A DNA stretch of 64,000 nt from Euglena gracilis (lineage: Eukaryota; Euglenida; Euglenophyceae; Euglenales), in NCBI GenBank assembly GCA_039621445.1, contig CP154956.1, positions 47,349,291 through 47,413,290 of the forward strand. The letters run 5' to 3'. Below are positions 36,201 to 46,199 of the stretch, piece after piece. The number at the start of each line of letters is the position of its first letter. The first letter of the stretch is position 1. Position numbers and translations under genes: made by a program. The notes under the pieces are model-generated. The model did no database searches. It had not been told where the DNA came from and worked only from the letters and a program-made list of their open reading frames with translations.

Positions 36201-39200
36201 ACAGGACGTCACCAACCAGCAGTTGCGTGACGATTTGATGACAATGCTCATCGCTGGGCATGAAACCACTGCTGCCACTTTGACGTGGGCATTGCATGAG
36301 CTTGCCAGGAGTTCATTCAGTGAAGGAAACTGCTCTCAAGCCCAAACAGGGGGTCTCTTTGCGCACAATAAGGCCATGCTAACCTGTGAAAAAAAATTAA
36401 AAACATTCCAACATGCAGCTGATCACAGGATTCATCTTTCCTCAAAGAAGTAAAAGGGCATTTATTTGACTGTGTTTCGACGTGACACATTCCGTGATAG
36501 ATTTCAATTACCCACACTTTTTGCAGGCCTCAATCAATCGGCATTAATCCTTGGCCCTGTCTTAAGGAGCACTGTGACACCATCACTAAAACCTCTTTTT
36601 CTCTTTATTGAGGTCTGCAAAAAGTGCAGTCCACTGAAAAAAAGTTCGGACTAGCCCAACAAAGCCGGGTTGGACAGGGAATAAAAGTTTTGGCGCAAAG
36701 CTCCGATAATTTTTTTTTGAAAAGGGAGTCAAACAATGACATTTTTGGGTGATTTATAGGTCTTCACCTCCAAATTTTGGCTGAAAAATGCTGGATTTGA
36801 GGTTTTTTGGGCATTTTTTTTTTCGGTTCTCGCCGGGTCCAGCTCCGGATTCCCCCCCCCCCTGGACCCCCCACCCCTGGGGGGGTCCAGCCAGCACCTT
36901 TTTTTTCCAGCTGTGGGACCCCCCAGGAGGTCTTTAAGGAAACCCTTGGTCCGGGGTTTTATATGAGGAGGGTGGCTTTAGGGGAGGGTCTCCACTCAGG
37001 GTTTGATATAAGGAGGGCGTACATGGTTTAGGTGGGGGGGGTGTCCCCCCCCCAACCCCCCCCTCCTGGCCCGCAGGGGGGGGGTCCGGACCACCCCCCC
37101 CCCACCTGTCCTTATACCGAACCCTGTCTCCACTACAACCGCCCCCACCTGCAAATGGAGGTCCAGACCGGTTACAGATGATCTGGTCAAAGGATTCCAA
37201 TTTCGGTCAGACAGAGGGGGGGCTCCGTTTGGGGTCAGACAGAGGGGGGGGTTTGGAGAAAAACAATTTACCTGTGGGTGACCCCTTAAAAACATCAAAA
37301 ATTTCCTTCCAGCGCTTTGTGCCGAGAAGCTCCCGCAAGAGTGAAAAAATGCTTTTCCATAAAAAACTTGAAATTTTTCACCATTTTTCAGATAAAAATG
37401 GCTTACAGGACGATGCATTTGGTAGCCCCAGCCCCCCGAATGGCGACATTGAACGGGCTGTTGGCATTGACAAAGCCCGAAAACCGGGACTTCTTGAAGC
37501 GAGTTAAGGCAGAAGTGGACTCTGTCCTTGGCCTACGAGATTTCATCACTCTGGATGATGTTAAGCAGATGCCCCTGGTGAGGTGTTTCTCCTCTCTGCA
37601 AACACATCTCTGTGTTAATTTAATAGTGACATAAGACTGCAACAGCAAAAGTACTCTTTTCCATGTTGCCCTGCTGTTGAATCTTCATCCTCGGCTTTTG
37701 TCGATAAAAAAATATTTTGATTTCATATTTCCTCTATCGTCTGGCTTTTTGGGATTTTGGGGTGGGTATTCAGGTGTAGCCAGCTCACGAGCTCACCAAA
37801 ATGCATTTCTTTGGCATGAAGGACCATAAATTTTTTTTCAGCTGCACACCTCTCCAAGCTGAACAGAAATCCCCGAACACGGATCCCCTTTGGGTGGTGC
37901 CACCCAAAATGCCATTTTTTTTGAGCAGATTTTGGCAAAAAGCCCTCAAAATTGCAAAAGAATATATTCGGAGGAAAATGGCAGGAAGGAAAAAATAGGT
38001 CTGGGCAGTTTTGGGTGCAGTAGTTAAATGCATTTATGCTCAACGGTTGTGTATATTTTTGGATAACGCATTGTTCCAGGAGTGTGATCGATGGTTTTCG
38101 ACGCAGACCCAACGCAAATGGAGCAAGGATGTGCATAACTCCATCTGCCAGAATCCGGAACGCATGTCAAGTTTGGATTTGGATCGGATGGCAGCCGGAC
38201 CTTCAACAGTGGCTTCAAGTTCAGGCAAGAATCCAAAATACGGGAAATTTTGCTTTTCCGCCTGGAATGCCAACAAGTTTTCTGAATGGCAATTTTGGTT
38301 TCCTTTCCCATGTCCCCAGCAGGAGCACACCGTGCAGGGGTATTTTTTTTTGCTGGCTACAGCTTGAAAGCCAACGATGGATACCCCCAAGATTCAAATA
38401 GGGTTTTATTAACTGCAGGAGAGTGCCGGTATCCACAAGCTCACCCAGGGCGCCTTTTTGCCAGCCTGCAGCTCACAGCGTGGCTGTGACCAGAGAGTGA
38501 GAGAGTGAGAGAGTGACCAGAGATTTTTTTGAGCTTCGTGACCCGCGTGGGGAAGTCCCAGCCGACCCCCCCCCCCCAGGGTGGGTACCCGGTGGTATCA
38601 AGTGGGTTAGAGGGTTAAAACCCGGCAGGGTTTTCCTCTATTTTCGGCACAAAGCATCGAATGAAGAGAATTATTGTTACAATAATTTTTGGACCATGCA
38701 ATTTTTTTTACCGACCCCCGGAGGGGGTCACTTCCACTCTTCCAAAAACCAGTCATTCACTTTTTTCCCTGGAAAACCAGTCAGTCACCCCAGTGATTAA
38801 GTGATTGTGTGTACTGGACACCAAAATTGACCCCCCAAAGTGGGTCCCCCGCCCCCAGGGTTGTATGGGAAGCTCCGCAGACATGAGGTAGGTGGTAGGG
38901 GGGTCCCCCCCTAGGGGGGTAAGGTGGTAGGGGGGGGGGGTCCCCCCACCCCCCCGCTAGTTTCGGAAGGGGGGTCCCCACCCACCAGGGTGTAACGTAG
39001 AGCTGAGCTCTTTGGGAGACCACCCCGGCCCGGCCCGGCCCGGCCGGCGGCCCGGCGGCCCTCGTTTTCAGTTCAAAAACACTTTTTCCAGGTCCGGGAG
39101 GTTCAAAAACATCGTTTTGGGCAAAAATTTTTTTTCGAATTTTTTCGACTTTTTGACCCAAAAATGGCTAAGTCCACCGGCCAGGTGCGGGACTCATCCA

Positions 39201-42200
39201 GGCAGGGGGCAGGGGGGGGGGATCAGGGTCGGAATTTTTTTTTGCACAAAAACACTTTTTTTGATGTTCTAAAGTGAAAAAAAGTGTTTTTGAGCGAAAA
39301 AAAATTTTCACAATTTTGGGTCCCGACCTGCCTCCCGACCCCCCTCGCCCAGCCGCCCTCACAGCGCCCGCAGTGGTCCTCGAATACCCAAAACTGGCCC
39401 AAAATCGCACAACCAGACCCCGGGAACCCCAAAAAACGGTCAAAACCCCCTCCTAAACCAATGATTGACCCCCTGGTTTGGGTCCCCACTCCTCGTCTGG
39501 CCCGAGATACGGCCAATTTACGGTTTCGGGCCCCGAAATGGCCAGAACTGGCAAAACTGGCCCAAAACCCCAAAACGGCCATATCTCCGGCTAGGCGAGG
39601 AGTTGGCCCAAACCGCGCATATCGATCAATAGGGCGTTCCAAAGATGTGAAATGAGGTCCGCATCACTTTTCCTCAACTCCGCAGCGTTTTCGAGATATT
39701 TTGAATTTTTCGATTTTTTGACCCCAGCCCGGCCGCCTTCTCACACCCCGCAGGGGTCCCCGAATACGCAAAACTGGCCCAAAATCGCACAACCAGACCC
39801 CGGGAACCCCAAAAAACGGTCAAACCCCCCCCTAAAACTGATGATTGACCCCCCTGGTTTGGGTTCCAGCTCCTCGTCTGGCCCGAGATACGGCCAATTT
39901 ACGGTTTTGGGCCCCGAACGGGCCCAAAATGGCCAAAACTGGCAAAACTGGCCCAAAACCCCAAACGGCCGCATCTCGGGCTAGGCGAGGAGTTGGCCCA
40001 AACCGCGCATACCGATCGATCGGGCGTCCCAAAGTTGTGGAATGAGGTCCTCTTTACTTTTTCGCAACTCGGCAGCGTTTTCGAGATATTTTGAATTTTT
40101 CGATTTTTTGACCCCAAAATGACCCTGCAATTTCCCCGGGAAAAAAAACGGTAGACAACTTTTTTGCTCGGGCCACATCTCCGGACTGGTGGGGAGTTGC
40201 AGGTAAACTAAAAGCTCTGGAGAAACTAGGGATCGTCCCCTAACCTATAGGCTATTCACTTTGGGTGCCCGGAAATCCGATCACATCGATAATCCTCGGG
40301 GGCCCGGACCTACTCAGGGGGGGGGGCAGGGGGGGCGGGGGGGGGGCGGGGGGGGGGCCGACCCCCCCTCCGGCCCCGGTGGTAAGCTTCGCTCTTACTC
40401 TAAAGAGATAAGAGCTCAGCGACCCCCCCTCCTCCTCTGCGGAGGCAAAAAAAAATTTCCGGCGCTTCGCGCCAGGAGTGTATTTTAGGTCTTTTTTTTG
40501 AGGCTCAACATGAAATTTTGGCAAAATGGCCAAAAATGACCATAAACCGGGACAGGTGGGGAGTTGTCAGAAAATCAATATACTGGTAGATAGGGTTTTT
40601 TAAGGGCTTCAATTTAGGTATTGGACATTTCTTTTGATTACCCACCATTTTTGAGAAATTTCAGAAAAATTGACCTTTTGACCCCAAAAAGCGGCCAAAA
40701 TTTTCGGCGACCGAAAACTGGAGGTAGGAGGGTAGTTTCGGAAGGGGGGTCCCCCCCAACCCCCCCTCGGAGATTCCCATACAACCCTGCCCGCCCCCCT
40801 CAGGACTTGCTTGGATGGGTGGGTGGGTGGGTGCGGACCCCTTCCTCCCCCCAGGTCCTAAGAAAACCTCTGGCTACAATCCCCCTCAAAAATTGGGGCA
40901 GAATAAATTGAATCCCCCCCCCGAGGGTCGGACACTGTGGAATCCAAAGGAAATTTGACCAAAAAACGTAAAAAAGGGCCAAATTTTCCGGCGCCTTCGG
41001 CACCAGGTCACTTTTGTGGTTTTTTTGCCGACCCTTCCCCCTGCCCGGGGGGGGGGGGGTCCGGGCCAAAAACCAGTCAGTCACTCTGAAAAAATCAGGG
41101 GGTCACCCAGCAATTAGCCAGGTTTTTTGGGAAAAAGAAAAAAAACGGAAAAGCAAAACAGTCAAATGATAAAAAATGGTGGTTTTTTTGATTGAATGAT
41201 ATGTTTTCGGAATGTTTTCTTTTTAAGCCCTGGCGCTCCACCTGTCGGGGCTTCCATGGGGCAGTTTAATATGCTTTTGAGGACCATGGTTCTCTCCTCC
41301 CCAGGTATTCGCTGGTGGAGGCCCTGCGCCTGTACCCTGCCCCTCCCATGTTGATCCGCCGTTGTCTTAAGGTCCATGGCATTGTGCATGTTGTTCTCTC
41401 CTTGGCTTGCGAATGCAGACCCCTCCACCAGATGCGGGGCTGGACGGGAATCCCGGAAACCCTATAGGTGGGTGGGTGGGTAGGACAACTTCCTCCCCGC
41501 CACCACCCCTTGCACCTTTGGCGCCGAAGAATTTTTCTGGCAAAGTGCTGTGTTGGGGAGGGGGTCCCCCTGCAACGCCTTCCTGTACAGCCCTGGCCAT
41601 GTGTGGGGGGTGATGGCTGAGTTTTCAGCATGGACAACTAGTTCTGGTTCCCACCACCCATCGGACCCATCTGGTGGGGTGGGGAGGGCCGGAAAAATTC
41701 AGAGCGTGACCCCGGCTGAGGTTGCCCATTAAAGAAGTCCAGTTGTGGTGTGGTGTGTGATGGTGTGTGGTCTCTTTTTTGAAAATTGGGTTAAAGAAAG
41801 CAAAAAAAAATGGGGGAAAGGGGAAAATGGAGCACAACCAAGGCCTCTGAATGGGTGGAGAAAGGTCTGTTCTGCTGCCCTCAGGAGGATCATCTGACAG
41901 GGGTGGGCCCCTTCAGCGCCGGCATGACGATCAAGCCAGGCCAGGATGTGATGTTGGCAACGTGGTCTCTGAACCGAGACCAGGTGTGGAGGGCTCCACC
42001 CTGGGGGCTGTTCAGCCTGGACAAATAAGTGAAAGGAAGGAAACAACTGCAAAATGAGATATTTTGCTGTTTTTACCCTTTTTCTTGTTTTCTTTGAAGG
42101 TTTCTGCCATGACAGAAAAACAGTTCCTTGTTTTAATTCCCTGCTTCGTGAAAGCGTTTTGTTGTTTTTTTTGGCTTCATTTGTAATGAGTACAAATCAC

Positions 42201-43562
42201 ACCCCAAAAAGTGACCTTTTTTTTGCATATGAGATTTGATGGTTTCTTTCTGTCTTCTTTCACCCTCAGCGACTGTGGGGCCCTGATGCAGATAAATACA
42301 ACCCTCTGAGGTTCTACACGGCGGTGCATGGCTCCCCAGAGTACAAAGCTGCAGGCTGGGCTGGTTTCGACCCAGCTCGGGTATCTGATGGGGTTGTGCG
42401 TGTCTCATTGCACAGTGCGAAAGATATCATTTTGAATCAATAGTTGGAGTTCCATGGGCTCTCAATTCATTCCACACACAATAGACAACAGATTCTAGGC
42501 AAACAAGAAGAACGTTTGTGGCATTTTCATTGGCACCGCTGTTTTTGTAAAGAAAATATGTGTTTCGCATGTGAAAGTCATTGCAACCAGAATTTTGAGT
42601 CCGGTGCCAGGGCCTCGTTTACGCTGGATCCCACCCGGGGGGGGGTCCATCTGGCTTTTTCCCAACAGCCTTTTTTTCCAGCCCCGGACCCACCCTCCCC
42701 CCAGATGAGTTCAAGTCTTGCACATCGCCCTTTGGACAAAAACGGATTTATGGTCTTCATCGACGCAAAAATGCCCGGGTCAAAAATGGGCGAATCTCCC
42801 CGGCTCAAATTGAGGGCATTTTGGCAGTGCCGATTTTTTTTGGCACCTGGTTCGGCCTTGTATTGGGCCCGCTGAGGGGTCCGAGCGGACCGCCCAGATT
42901 TTCCTGCTTTTCACCCGAACCATACCATTGCTTGAGACGTGTCCCTGGGGGACTGACTGGTTCTTTCAGTGTGATTTGCCTGACCGGTTTTTGGCTCGAC
43001 CCCAGGGGGGGGGTCGCCAGAAATGGCCGAAAGTGGTTACCTGGCATCGAGGGCGCCGGAAATTTCCTGGGATTTTTTAACCAAAATCCATTGACTTTTG
43101 GGCATTTTGACCCAATGGCCAAAAGTGACCCCCCCCCCAGGGGTCAGAAGTGGGTGACTGGTTTTCAAAAGTGGCTGACTGGTTTTTTAAAGTGGAAAGA
43201 CCTCCCGCCGGGGGTCGGTAAGCAATGGTATGACCCAGACCCCTTCCCACAAAGTCTCAAAGGGTCAGTCGGCAACCACTTGAACGCAGCGCACTCCCTC
43301 CCCCATTGAGGAAACGCCGCAGCCCCCACTGGTCGACTGCCCCTTTCTCCAGGTCCGGGGCTTGTACCCCGACGAGAACGCCGCCGACTTCGGCTTCATC
43401 CCCTTCGGCGGCGGGGGCCGGAAGTGCATGGGCGACCAGTTCGCCATCCTGGAGTCCAGCGTCCTGTTGTCCATGCTGCTGCGGGACTTCTCCTTCGAGG
43501 CGGCGGACACCGTCACGCTGGGGATGGGCGCCACCATTTTTGCCAAGGCGTGGCTTTGCTGA
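24122..43562 (+). CDS. CYP97: CYP97-family cytochrome P450 (carotenoid-ring hydroxylase-like), at least 12 exons
   Basis: CYP97 enzymes hydroxylate the rings of carotenes in plastids with O2 and ferredoxin/NADPH-derived electrons. Exons: 24122-24286, 30346-30478, 33586-33748, 34278-~34343, ~35429-35512, 35976-36078, 36205-36310, 37432-37582, 41305-41371, 41885-41983, 42270-42380, 43353-43562. Family signatures are seen in order: [25 protein letters not shown] with [19 protein letters not shown], the oxygen-binding I-helix AGHETT, the K-helix ExxR (EALR), NPLRF, and the haem-cysteine loop [17 protein letters not shown]. Exon phases agree at every junction except that after exon 4. The transit peptide and N-terminal exons are missing; they may lie further left. 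The C-terminus ([11 protein letters not shown]) is shorter than usual. The unit spans 19.4 kb because introns hold mobile elements. Two anomalies, a frameshift in exon 1 and a stop after exon 4, leave open whether it is functional. Confidence 0.85.
24446..24877. mobile_element. CCTTGTTGTACGAC TIR element in CYP97 intron 1
   Basis: The left end CCCCCCCCTTGTTGTACGAC mirrors the right end GTCGTACGACAAGGGGGG. Subterminal direct repeats (CGGTCGCAGGTTGCAGGT and relatives) occur twice on the left and twice on the right. Confidence 0.65.
24563..24730 (+). pseudogene. Coding-like cargo of the TTGTACGAC element
   Basis: Open frame [19 protein letters not shown], then [20 protein letters not shown] and [14 protein letters not shown], bordered by AG and TTCAG|GTCCCT, so it could be a captured exon. 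No family recognised. Confidence 0.35.
25230..26340. mobile_element. C/G-run TIR element in CYP97 intron 1
   Basis: GGCTTCTGCTTAAGG plus a C run at 25245-25280 mirrors CCTTAAGCAAAAGCC preceded by a C run at about 26303-26335. Inside are CAGCTAGTCC motifs, several G9-C11 runs and two GCGC palindromes beside A/T runs. No ORF survives comparison with its own repeats. Confidence 0.5.
26503..26760 (+). pseudogene. Exon-like cargo 1 of the CCGGAATAAA element
   Basis: Open frame with [18 protein letters not shown] and [19 protein letters not shown]. An internal segment 26582-26649 is neatly bounded by TTTCCAG and AAG|GTGAAA. Not recognised. Confidence 0.35.
27318..27599 (+). pseudogene. Exon-like cargo 2 of the CCGGAATAAA element
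   Basis: Frame reads [20 protein letters not shown], then [20 protein letters not shown] and [20 protein letters not shown], ending CCCAG|GTGAGC, a textbook donor. A second open frame just upstream ([20 protein letters not shown]) suggests a frameshift at about 27320. Family unknown. Confidence 0.4.
27780..30180. repeat. 2-kb duplicated repeat, copy B, inside CYP97 intron 1
   Basis: Same landmarks and order as 52-1893, in the same orientation, with moderate divergence. TTGCGC/GCGCAA palindromes are retained but their centres differ between copies (for example GCTCAAGCGC versus CTTAAGCGC). It ends 166 bp before exon 2. Confidence 0.8.
30346..30478 (+). other. CYP97: CYP97 exon 2
   Basis: Encodes [18 protein letters not shown], then [20 protein letters not shown]. 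Acceptor TTTCACAG, donor ATT|GTATGC, phase 2. The preceding intron is 6059 bp. Confidence 0.85.
30479..33585. other. CYP97: CYP97 intron 2 with microsatellites and C/G-run repeats
   Basis: It contains poly-C tracts (30741, 31013), a trinucleotide array (31459-31815), and two GGTGGGTGGGGG...GTCCGACCACCCCCC modules (32640-32900 and 33285-33540). No other gene is supported. Confidence 0.7.
31459..31815. repeat. GTT/CTG/CTC/CAC trinucleotide array
   Basis: Successive blocks of GTT, GCT, CTC, then about 35 CAC units and GTT again. Homopolymeric Gly, His, Val and Leu ORFs are artefacts. Confidence 0.97.
33586..33748 (+). other. CYP97: CYP97 exon 3
   Basis: Encodes [20 protein letters not shown], then [20 protein letters not shown] and ITRESPVIQ. 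Acceptor TTATCCAG, donor CAG|GTGTGC, phase 0. Confidence 0.85.
34278..34343 (+). other. CYP97: CYP97 exon 4, aberrant 3' edge
   Basis: Encodes [20 protein letters not shown], then TL and an in-frame TGA at 34344-34346. No GT donor occurs near the family-expected exon end; the next exon needs phase 2. Either a non-canonical junction is used (for example AA|GACCCT) or the exon is disabled. Confidence 0.75.
35429..35512 (+). other. CYP97: CYP97 exon 5
   Basis: Encodes [20 protein letters not shown], then VLDDVLTS. Acceptor CATAG, donor TC|GTATGT, phase 2. The start is set by the only AG upstream of the conserved YW. Confidence 0.65.
35976..36078 (+). other. CYP97: CYP97 exon 6 with GC donor
   Basis: Encodes [20 protein letters not shown], then [14 protein letters not shown]. 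Acceptor TTGGCCAG, donor CAG|GCATGC: a GC-AG intron of 126 bp. Confidence 0.8.
36205..36310 (+). other. CYP97: CYP97 exon 7 (I-helix)
   Basis: Encodes [20 protein letters not shown], then [14 protein letters not shown]. It contains the AGHETT oxygen-activation motif. Acceptor CCCACAG, donor AGGA|GTTCAT, phase 1. Confidence 0.88.
37432..37582 (+). other. CYP97: CYP97 exon 8
   Basis: Encodes [20 protein letters not shown], then [17 protein letters not shown]. The acceptor CCCCAG at 37430-37431 is the one that keeps phase with exon 7, giving about 13 residues more than usual; CAAAG at 37475 is an alternative. Donor AG|GTGTTT, phase 2. Confidence 0.78.
38080..38260 (+). pseudogene. Exon-like fragment in CYP97 intron 8
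   Basis: After TTGTTCCAG the frame reads [20 protein letters not shown], then [20 protein letters not shown], with ordinary amino-acid composition. A GC-type donor (CAG|GCAAGA) follows at 38223. Unknown origin: nested gene, captured exon or decayed transposon. Confidence 0.3.
39345..40120. repeat. Two ~390-bp tandem copies
   Basis: Each copy contains CTGGCCCAAAATCGCACAAC, CCCCGGGAACCCCAAAAAACG, CTCGTCTGGCCCGAGATACG and the end TTTTCGAGATATTTTGAATT plus CGATTTTTTGACCCC. The terminal motif recurs at 23140, 32240 and 40650. Confidence 0.8.
41305..41371 (+). other. CYP97: CYP97 exon 9 (K-helix ExxR)
   Basis: Encodes [20 protein letters not shown], then LK. Acceptor CTCCCCAG, donor AAG|GTCCAT, phase 0. 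The preceding intron is 3722 bp. Confidence 0.88.
41885..41983 (+). other. CYP97: CYP97 exon 10
   Basis: Encodes [20 protein letters not shown], then [13 protein letters not shown]. Acceptor GCCCTCAG, donor CAG|GTGTGG, phase 0. Confidence 0.85.
42270..42380 (+). other. CYP97: CYP97 exon 11
   Basis: Encodes [20 protein letters not shown], then [22 protein letters not shown] corresponds to the PERF-type motif. Acceptor CACCCTCAG, donor CGG|GTATCT, phase 0. Confidence 0.85.
43353..43562 (+). other. CYP97: CYP97 exon 12 (haem-binding loop, stop)
   Basis: Encodes [20 protein letters not shown], then [18 protein letters not shown] and [11 protein letters not shown], stop TGA at 43560-43562. The FxxGxRxCxG haem loop is complete. 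GC content is clearly higher than in the introns. Confidence 0.92.
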
Positions 43563-45580
43563 TGGGGAAAGCCCAGCCAAACCCCACCCCACTTTTTTCG
43601 GCCACCGGTCACCACCATTTTGTCTGCCACCCGACCCATACAACTGGGTGGGGGGGCCATGGGACTCGAGAATGATTACAGGTGAATAGTGAATCTGAGA
43701 TCTTTTGGTCCCGGACCAGCTGCGTCCATATGACCCCACTGTGCTCACAGGAGGGGCTGATGATGAAAGTCACCGCCAGACCACCGCAACCTCCGGACCA
43801 GGACGAAGCGTCGCCCGTCGCTGTGGCCAGCGACGCCCTCCTTTCCCCCGTCGCCTGATGGGAGGGCCTCCCCTCCCCATCCGTCTTGTATATCACACTC
43901 ACCCCTGCCCTCGTCTGCCAGTGACCTGCCCCCTATGAAGCTCAGTACGTACCATATGGTTAATTTTCAGGTGGCCAGCATCTTTCCCCTGGTGAATTGA
44001 CCCGAAAAGCCAGACCAACCCCCCCACCTTGTCAAAATGCGGGCCAGCGTATGCCTTTGGACACTCTTTGGGGTCTCCTCCGGGGAGGCGAAAAGCAGCC
44101 GTGTGCAGCTTTTGCCAGGATTTTCTTTCGTTTTTTTTGGACAAAAATTTTAGACACACATGGAATCTTGTGCGGCTTTTTTTGCATTATTTATTTTTGT
44201 TGAGGTTTTGGGTGTACCTCCACATCTTCCATTGTGTGTTTCCCCCCACTTTTTCACCGTCAGACCTCTGGGTCTCTGGGTGGTGCTGTAGTCTTTGTTT
44301 TTTTTCCCAGAGTGACTGATTTGGCCAAAAACCCGTCTCCCTGAGGGGTTGCAAAAAAATAATACAAAATGACCCAGAACTGAAAGCACTACAAATTTGC
44401 GCATTTTGTTCGTATTGCGTGGTTAGTTTTCCCCAGATCCCAGATGGGGATTTGATTGATTTTCTATAAAAAAAAGAAAAAAACTGACTTTTTTCACAGA
44501 GTGAAACATGATTCCCCCAAAGGCGTCAGTGAGAAGTTGTGTGGTTCCCTTCTACCAAACAATGAAACAGCAGTTTCGCATTTGGGGGGGCCGTCTAGCG
44601 CGGAAGGCGCTTGTGGCCCAAAAGTGGCCATTTTCAAGATTCTCGGGAGATTTGCCTGGGTTGTGTGTTTTATTGTCTGCATCTTTTAGGAGTCGATATA
44701 CATCAAAATGAAATTGTCTCAAAATGTCCCCATTTAGTAACCCAATCAAGTAGCATGCTAATGATGAACAGAATGATGCCAATGATGAACAGAATAACAT
44801 GAAAATAAGCCAATATATCGATTCCTTTTTTTTGCAGCAGTTTTTTGGGTGTCATTTGGTGCAAACAAGCATGAATACAAAGTCATCACACTTTTTACAG
44901 GATCTGAACGGGTTGTATGGTCTATTTGCCAAATGTAATGACCAAGGGCAGCCTTAAACTGCTGCCCTCCCAGTAGTATTATACAGCCCCCCTTGCCCGA
45001 TCGCAGAGGGCCCGAACCCGAATGAATCTGCTTGTGTTTTCATGGGAGATGACTCCTACTCGAGGTTCAGTGGGTTACTCCCAAGGATGGGGCTGGGCTC
45101 AGGGTGAGGAATGTGGTTAGGGTTAGGAATAAGCCAGCTTTGAATTTGGATTTAGCTAACAGCATTATGCTGATGTTTTCTTACCGATAGTCATAACCCT
45201 CACCCTATGCCTAAAATACCACCAAAACAGCACAGCGATAAAACCCCCATTGTGGTACTCTGCATGGAGTAATTTTTGTGGTGTTCAACAAGGTTGGGTT
45301 TTGTTTTTGTATTTTGGGGGGGGGGTCCCAAAATCGGCCAAGATTTTTGGGGGGTTGCCCAAAAATCAAAAATTTTGGGTCTTCATTGACAATGAGAGAA
45401 AACCACCGGAAACAATGGTCGACCACATGAAGAACACTGGCCCCTCGACGGACACGTACACATCTTTGGATTGCAGGGTCTAGGAGCACGGACACTTCTC
45501 CAATAATAAGTTTTGCTTTCTGAACCAAGGAAACGTTGAAGAGGCGGTTATGAAGACGTCTTTTCTTTGCAACCTATCGC
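43563..45580. other. Intergenic, no gene seen
   Basis: Downstream of the CYP97 stop. AT-rich from 44100 on. Short ORFs show no motif. Confidence 0.4.
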
Positions 45581-45594
45581 GAAAAAAATCATAG

Positions 45595-45841
45595 GAAGCA
45601 AAAAAAATTCACCGCGAAGCAGGTGCAACTCTGTATTTTCCCCCAACATTTCTGTTCCCGAAGCCAACTGTTTTCTGTCCAACTTTTTGGGGATCTGGGG
45701 ACCAAATTCTTCCCGGAAATATTCCTCCTCAATAAGTCGGTAAGGGAGTTCATTGCGGGCGAAGGCAAGGACAATTTTCTCTCGTTGTTGCTTTTCCGCA
45801 TCACCCCTGGTTCCAAAGTGTCGGATGTCAGGATTGGAAGT
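45595..45841 (-). pseudogene. hAT-type transposase fragment
   Basis: The minus-strand frame is open for about 80 codons: NPDIRHFGTRGDAEKQQRE, then KIVLAFARNELPYRLIEEEY, FREEFGPQIPKKLDRKQLAS and GTEMLG. The pattern A-x3-LPYRLIE-x4-FREEFG followed by R-x-L matches the conserved region upstream of the catalytic domain in hAT/BED transposases. No catalytic part or TIRs were recognised around it. Confidence 0.6.
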
Positions 45842-46040
45842 GCACCCCCTTATTGAAACCCCCCATTCAGAAAAAGGGGGTCCAGTGGAGAGGTCTCATC
45901 GTCAAATGGGGGGGTTAATTTTGGCATGCATTGCCACCTGAAGGGTGAAGGGCATTATTGCCACCTGAAGTGCAATTTGCTCCAATTTTTGCAATACCTC
46001 GATAATTGCCTGATGAATTTTGAAAACTCTTTTTTTTTGG

Positions 46041-46196
46041 GTTGAAAAATAGCCCTGTTTTCCGGCCGGTCAGCATGGACGCCCGCTCCGCCTGTACGTC
46101 CCCCGGGAAGAAGAGGAGGGTCTGGCGGGCGATGGAAGCACACGCCGCGTAGACGTCCCGGAGGGGCCGCCATTCCTTTGACTGTGGGTCTGGAGG
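46041..46196 (-). other. Possible minus-strand exon
   Basis: After CTTCCTCCAG the minus strand reads DPQSKEWRPLRDVYAACASI, then ARQTLLFFPGDVQAERASML and TGRKTG. It is GC-rich relative to its surroundings, as the P450 exons are. No family recognised. Confidence 0.3.
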
Positions 46197-46199
46197 AAG

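Larger units (their letters stand above)
37583..41304. other. CYP97: CYP97 intron 8, repeat-filled
   Basis: 3.7-kb intron holding a coding-like stretch (38080-38260), C/G-run modules (38560-39060, 40310-40480, 40700-41060) and a ~390-bp tandem duplication (39345-40120). Confidence 0.75.
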
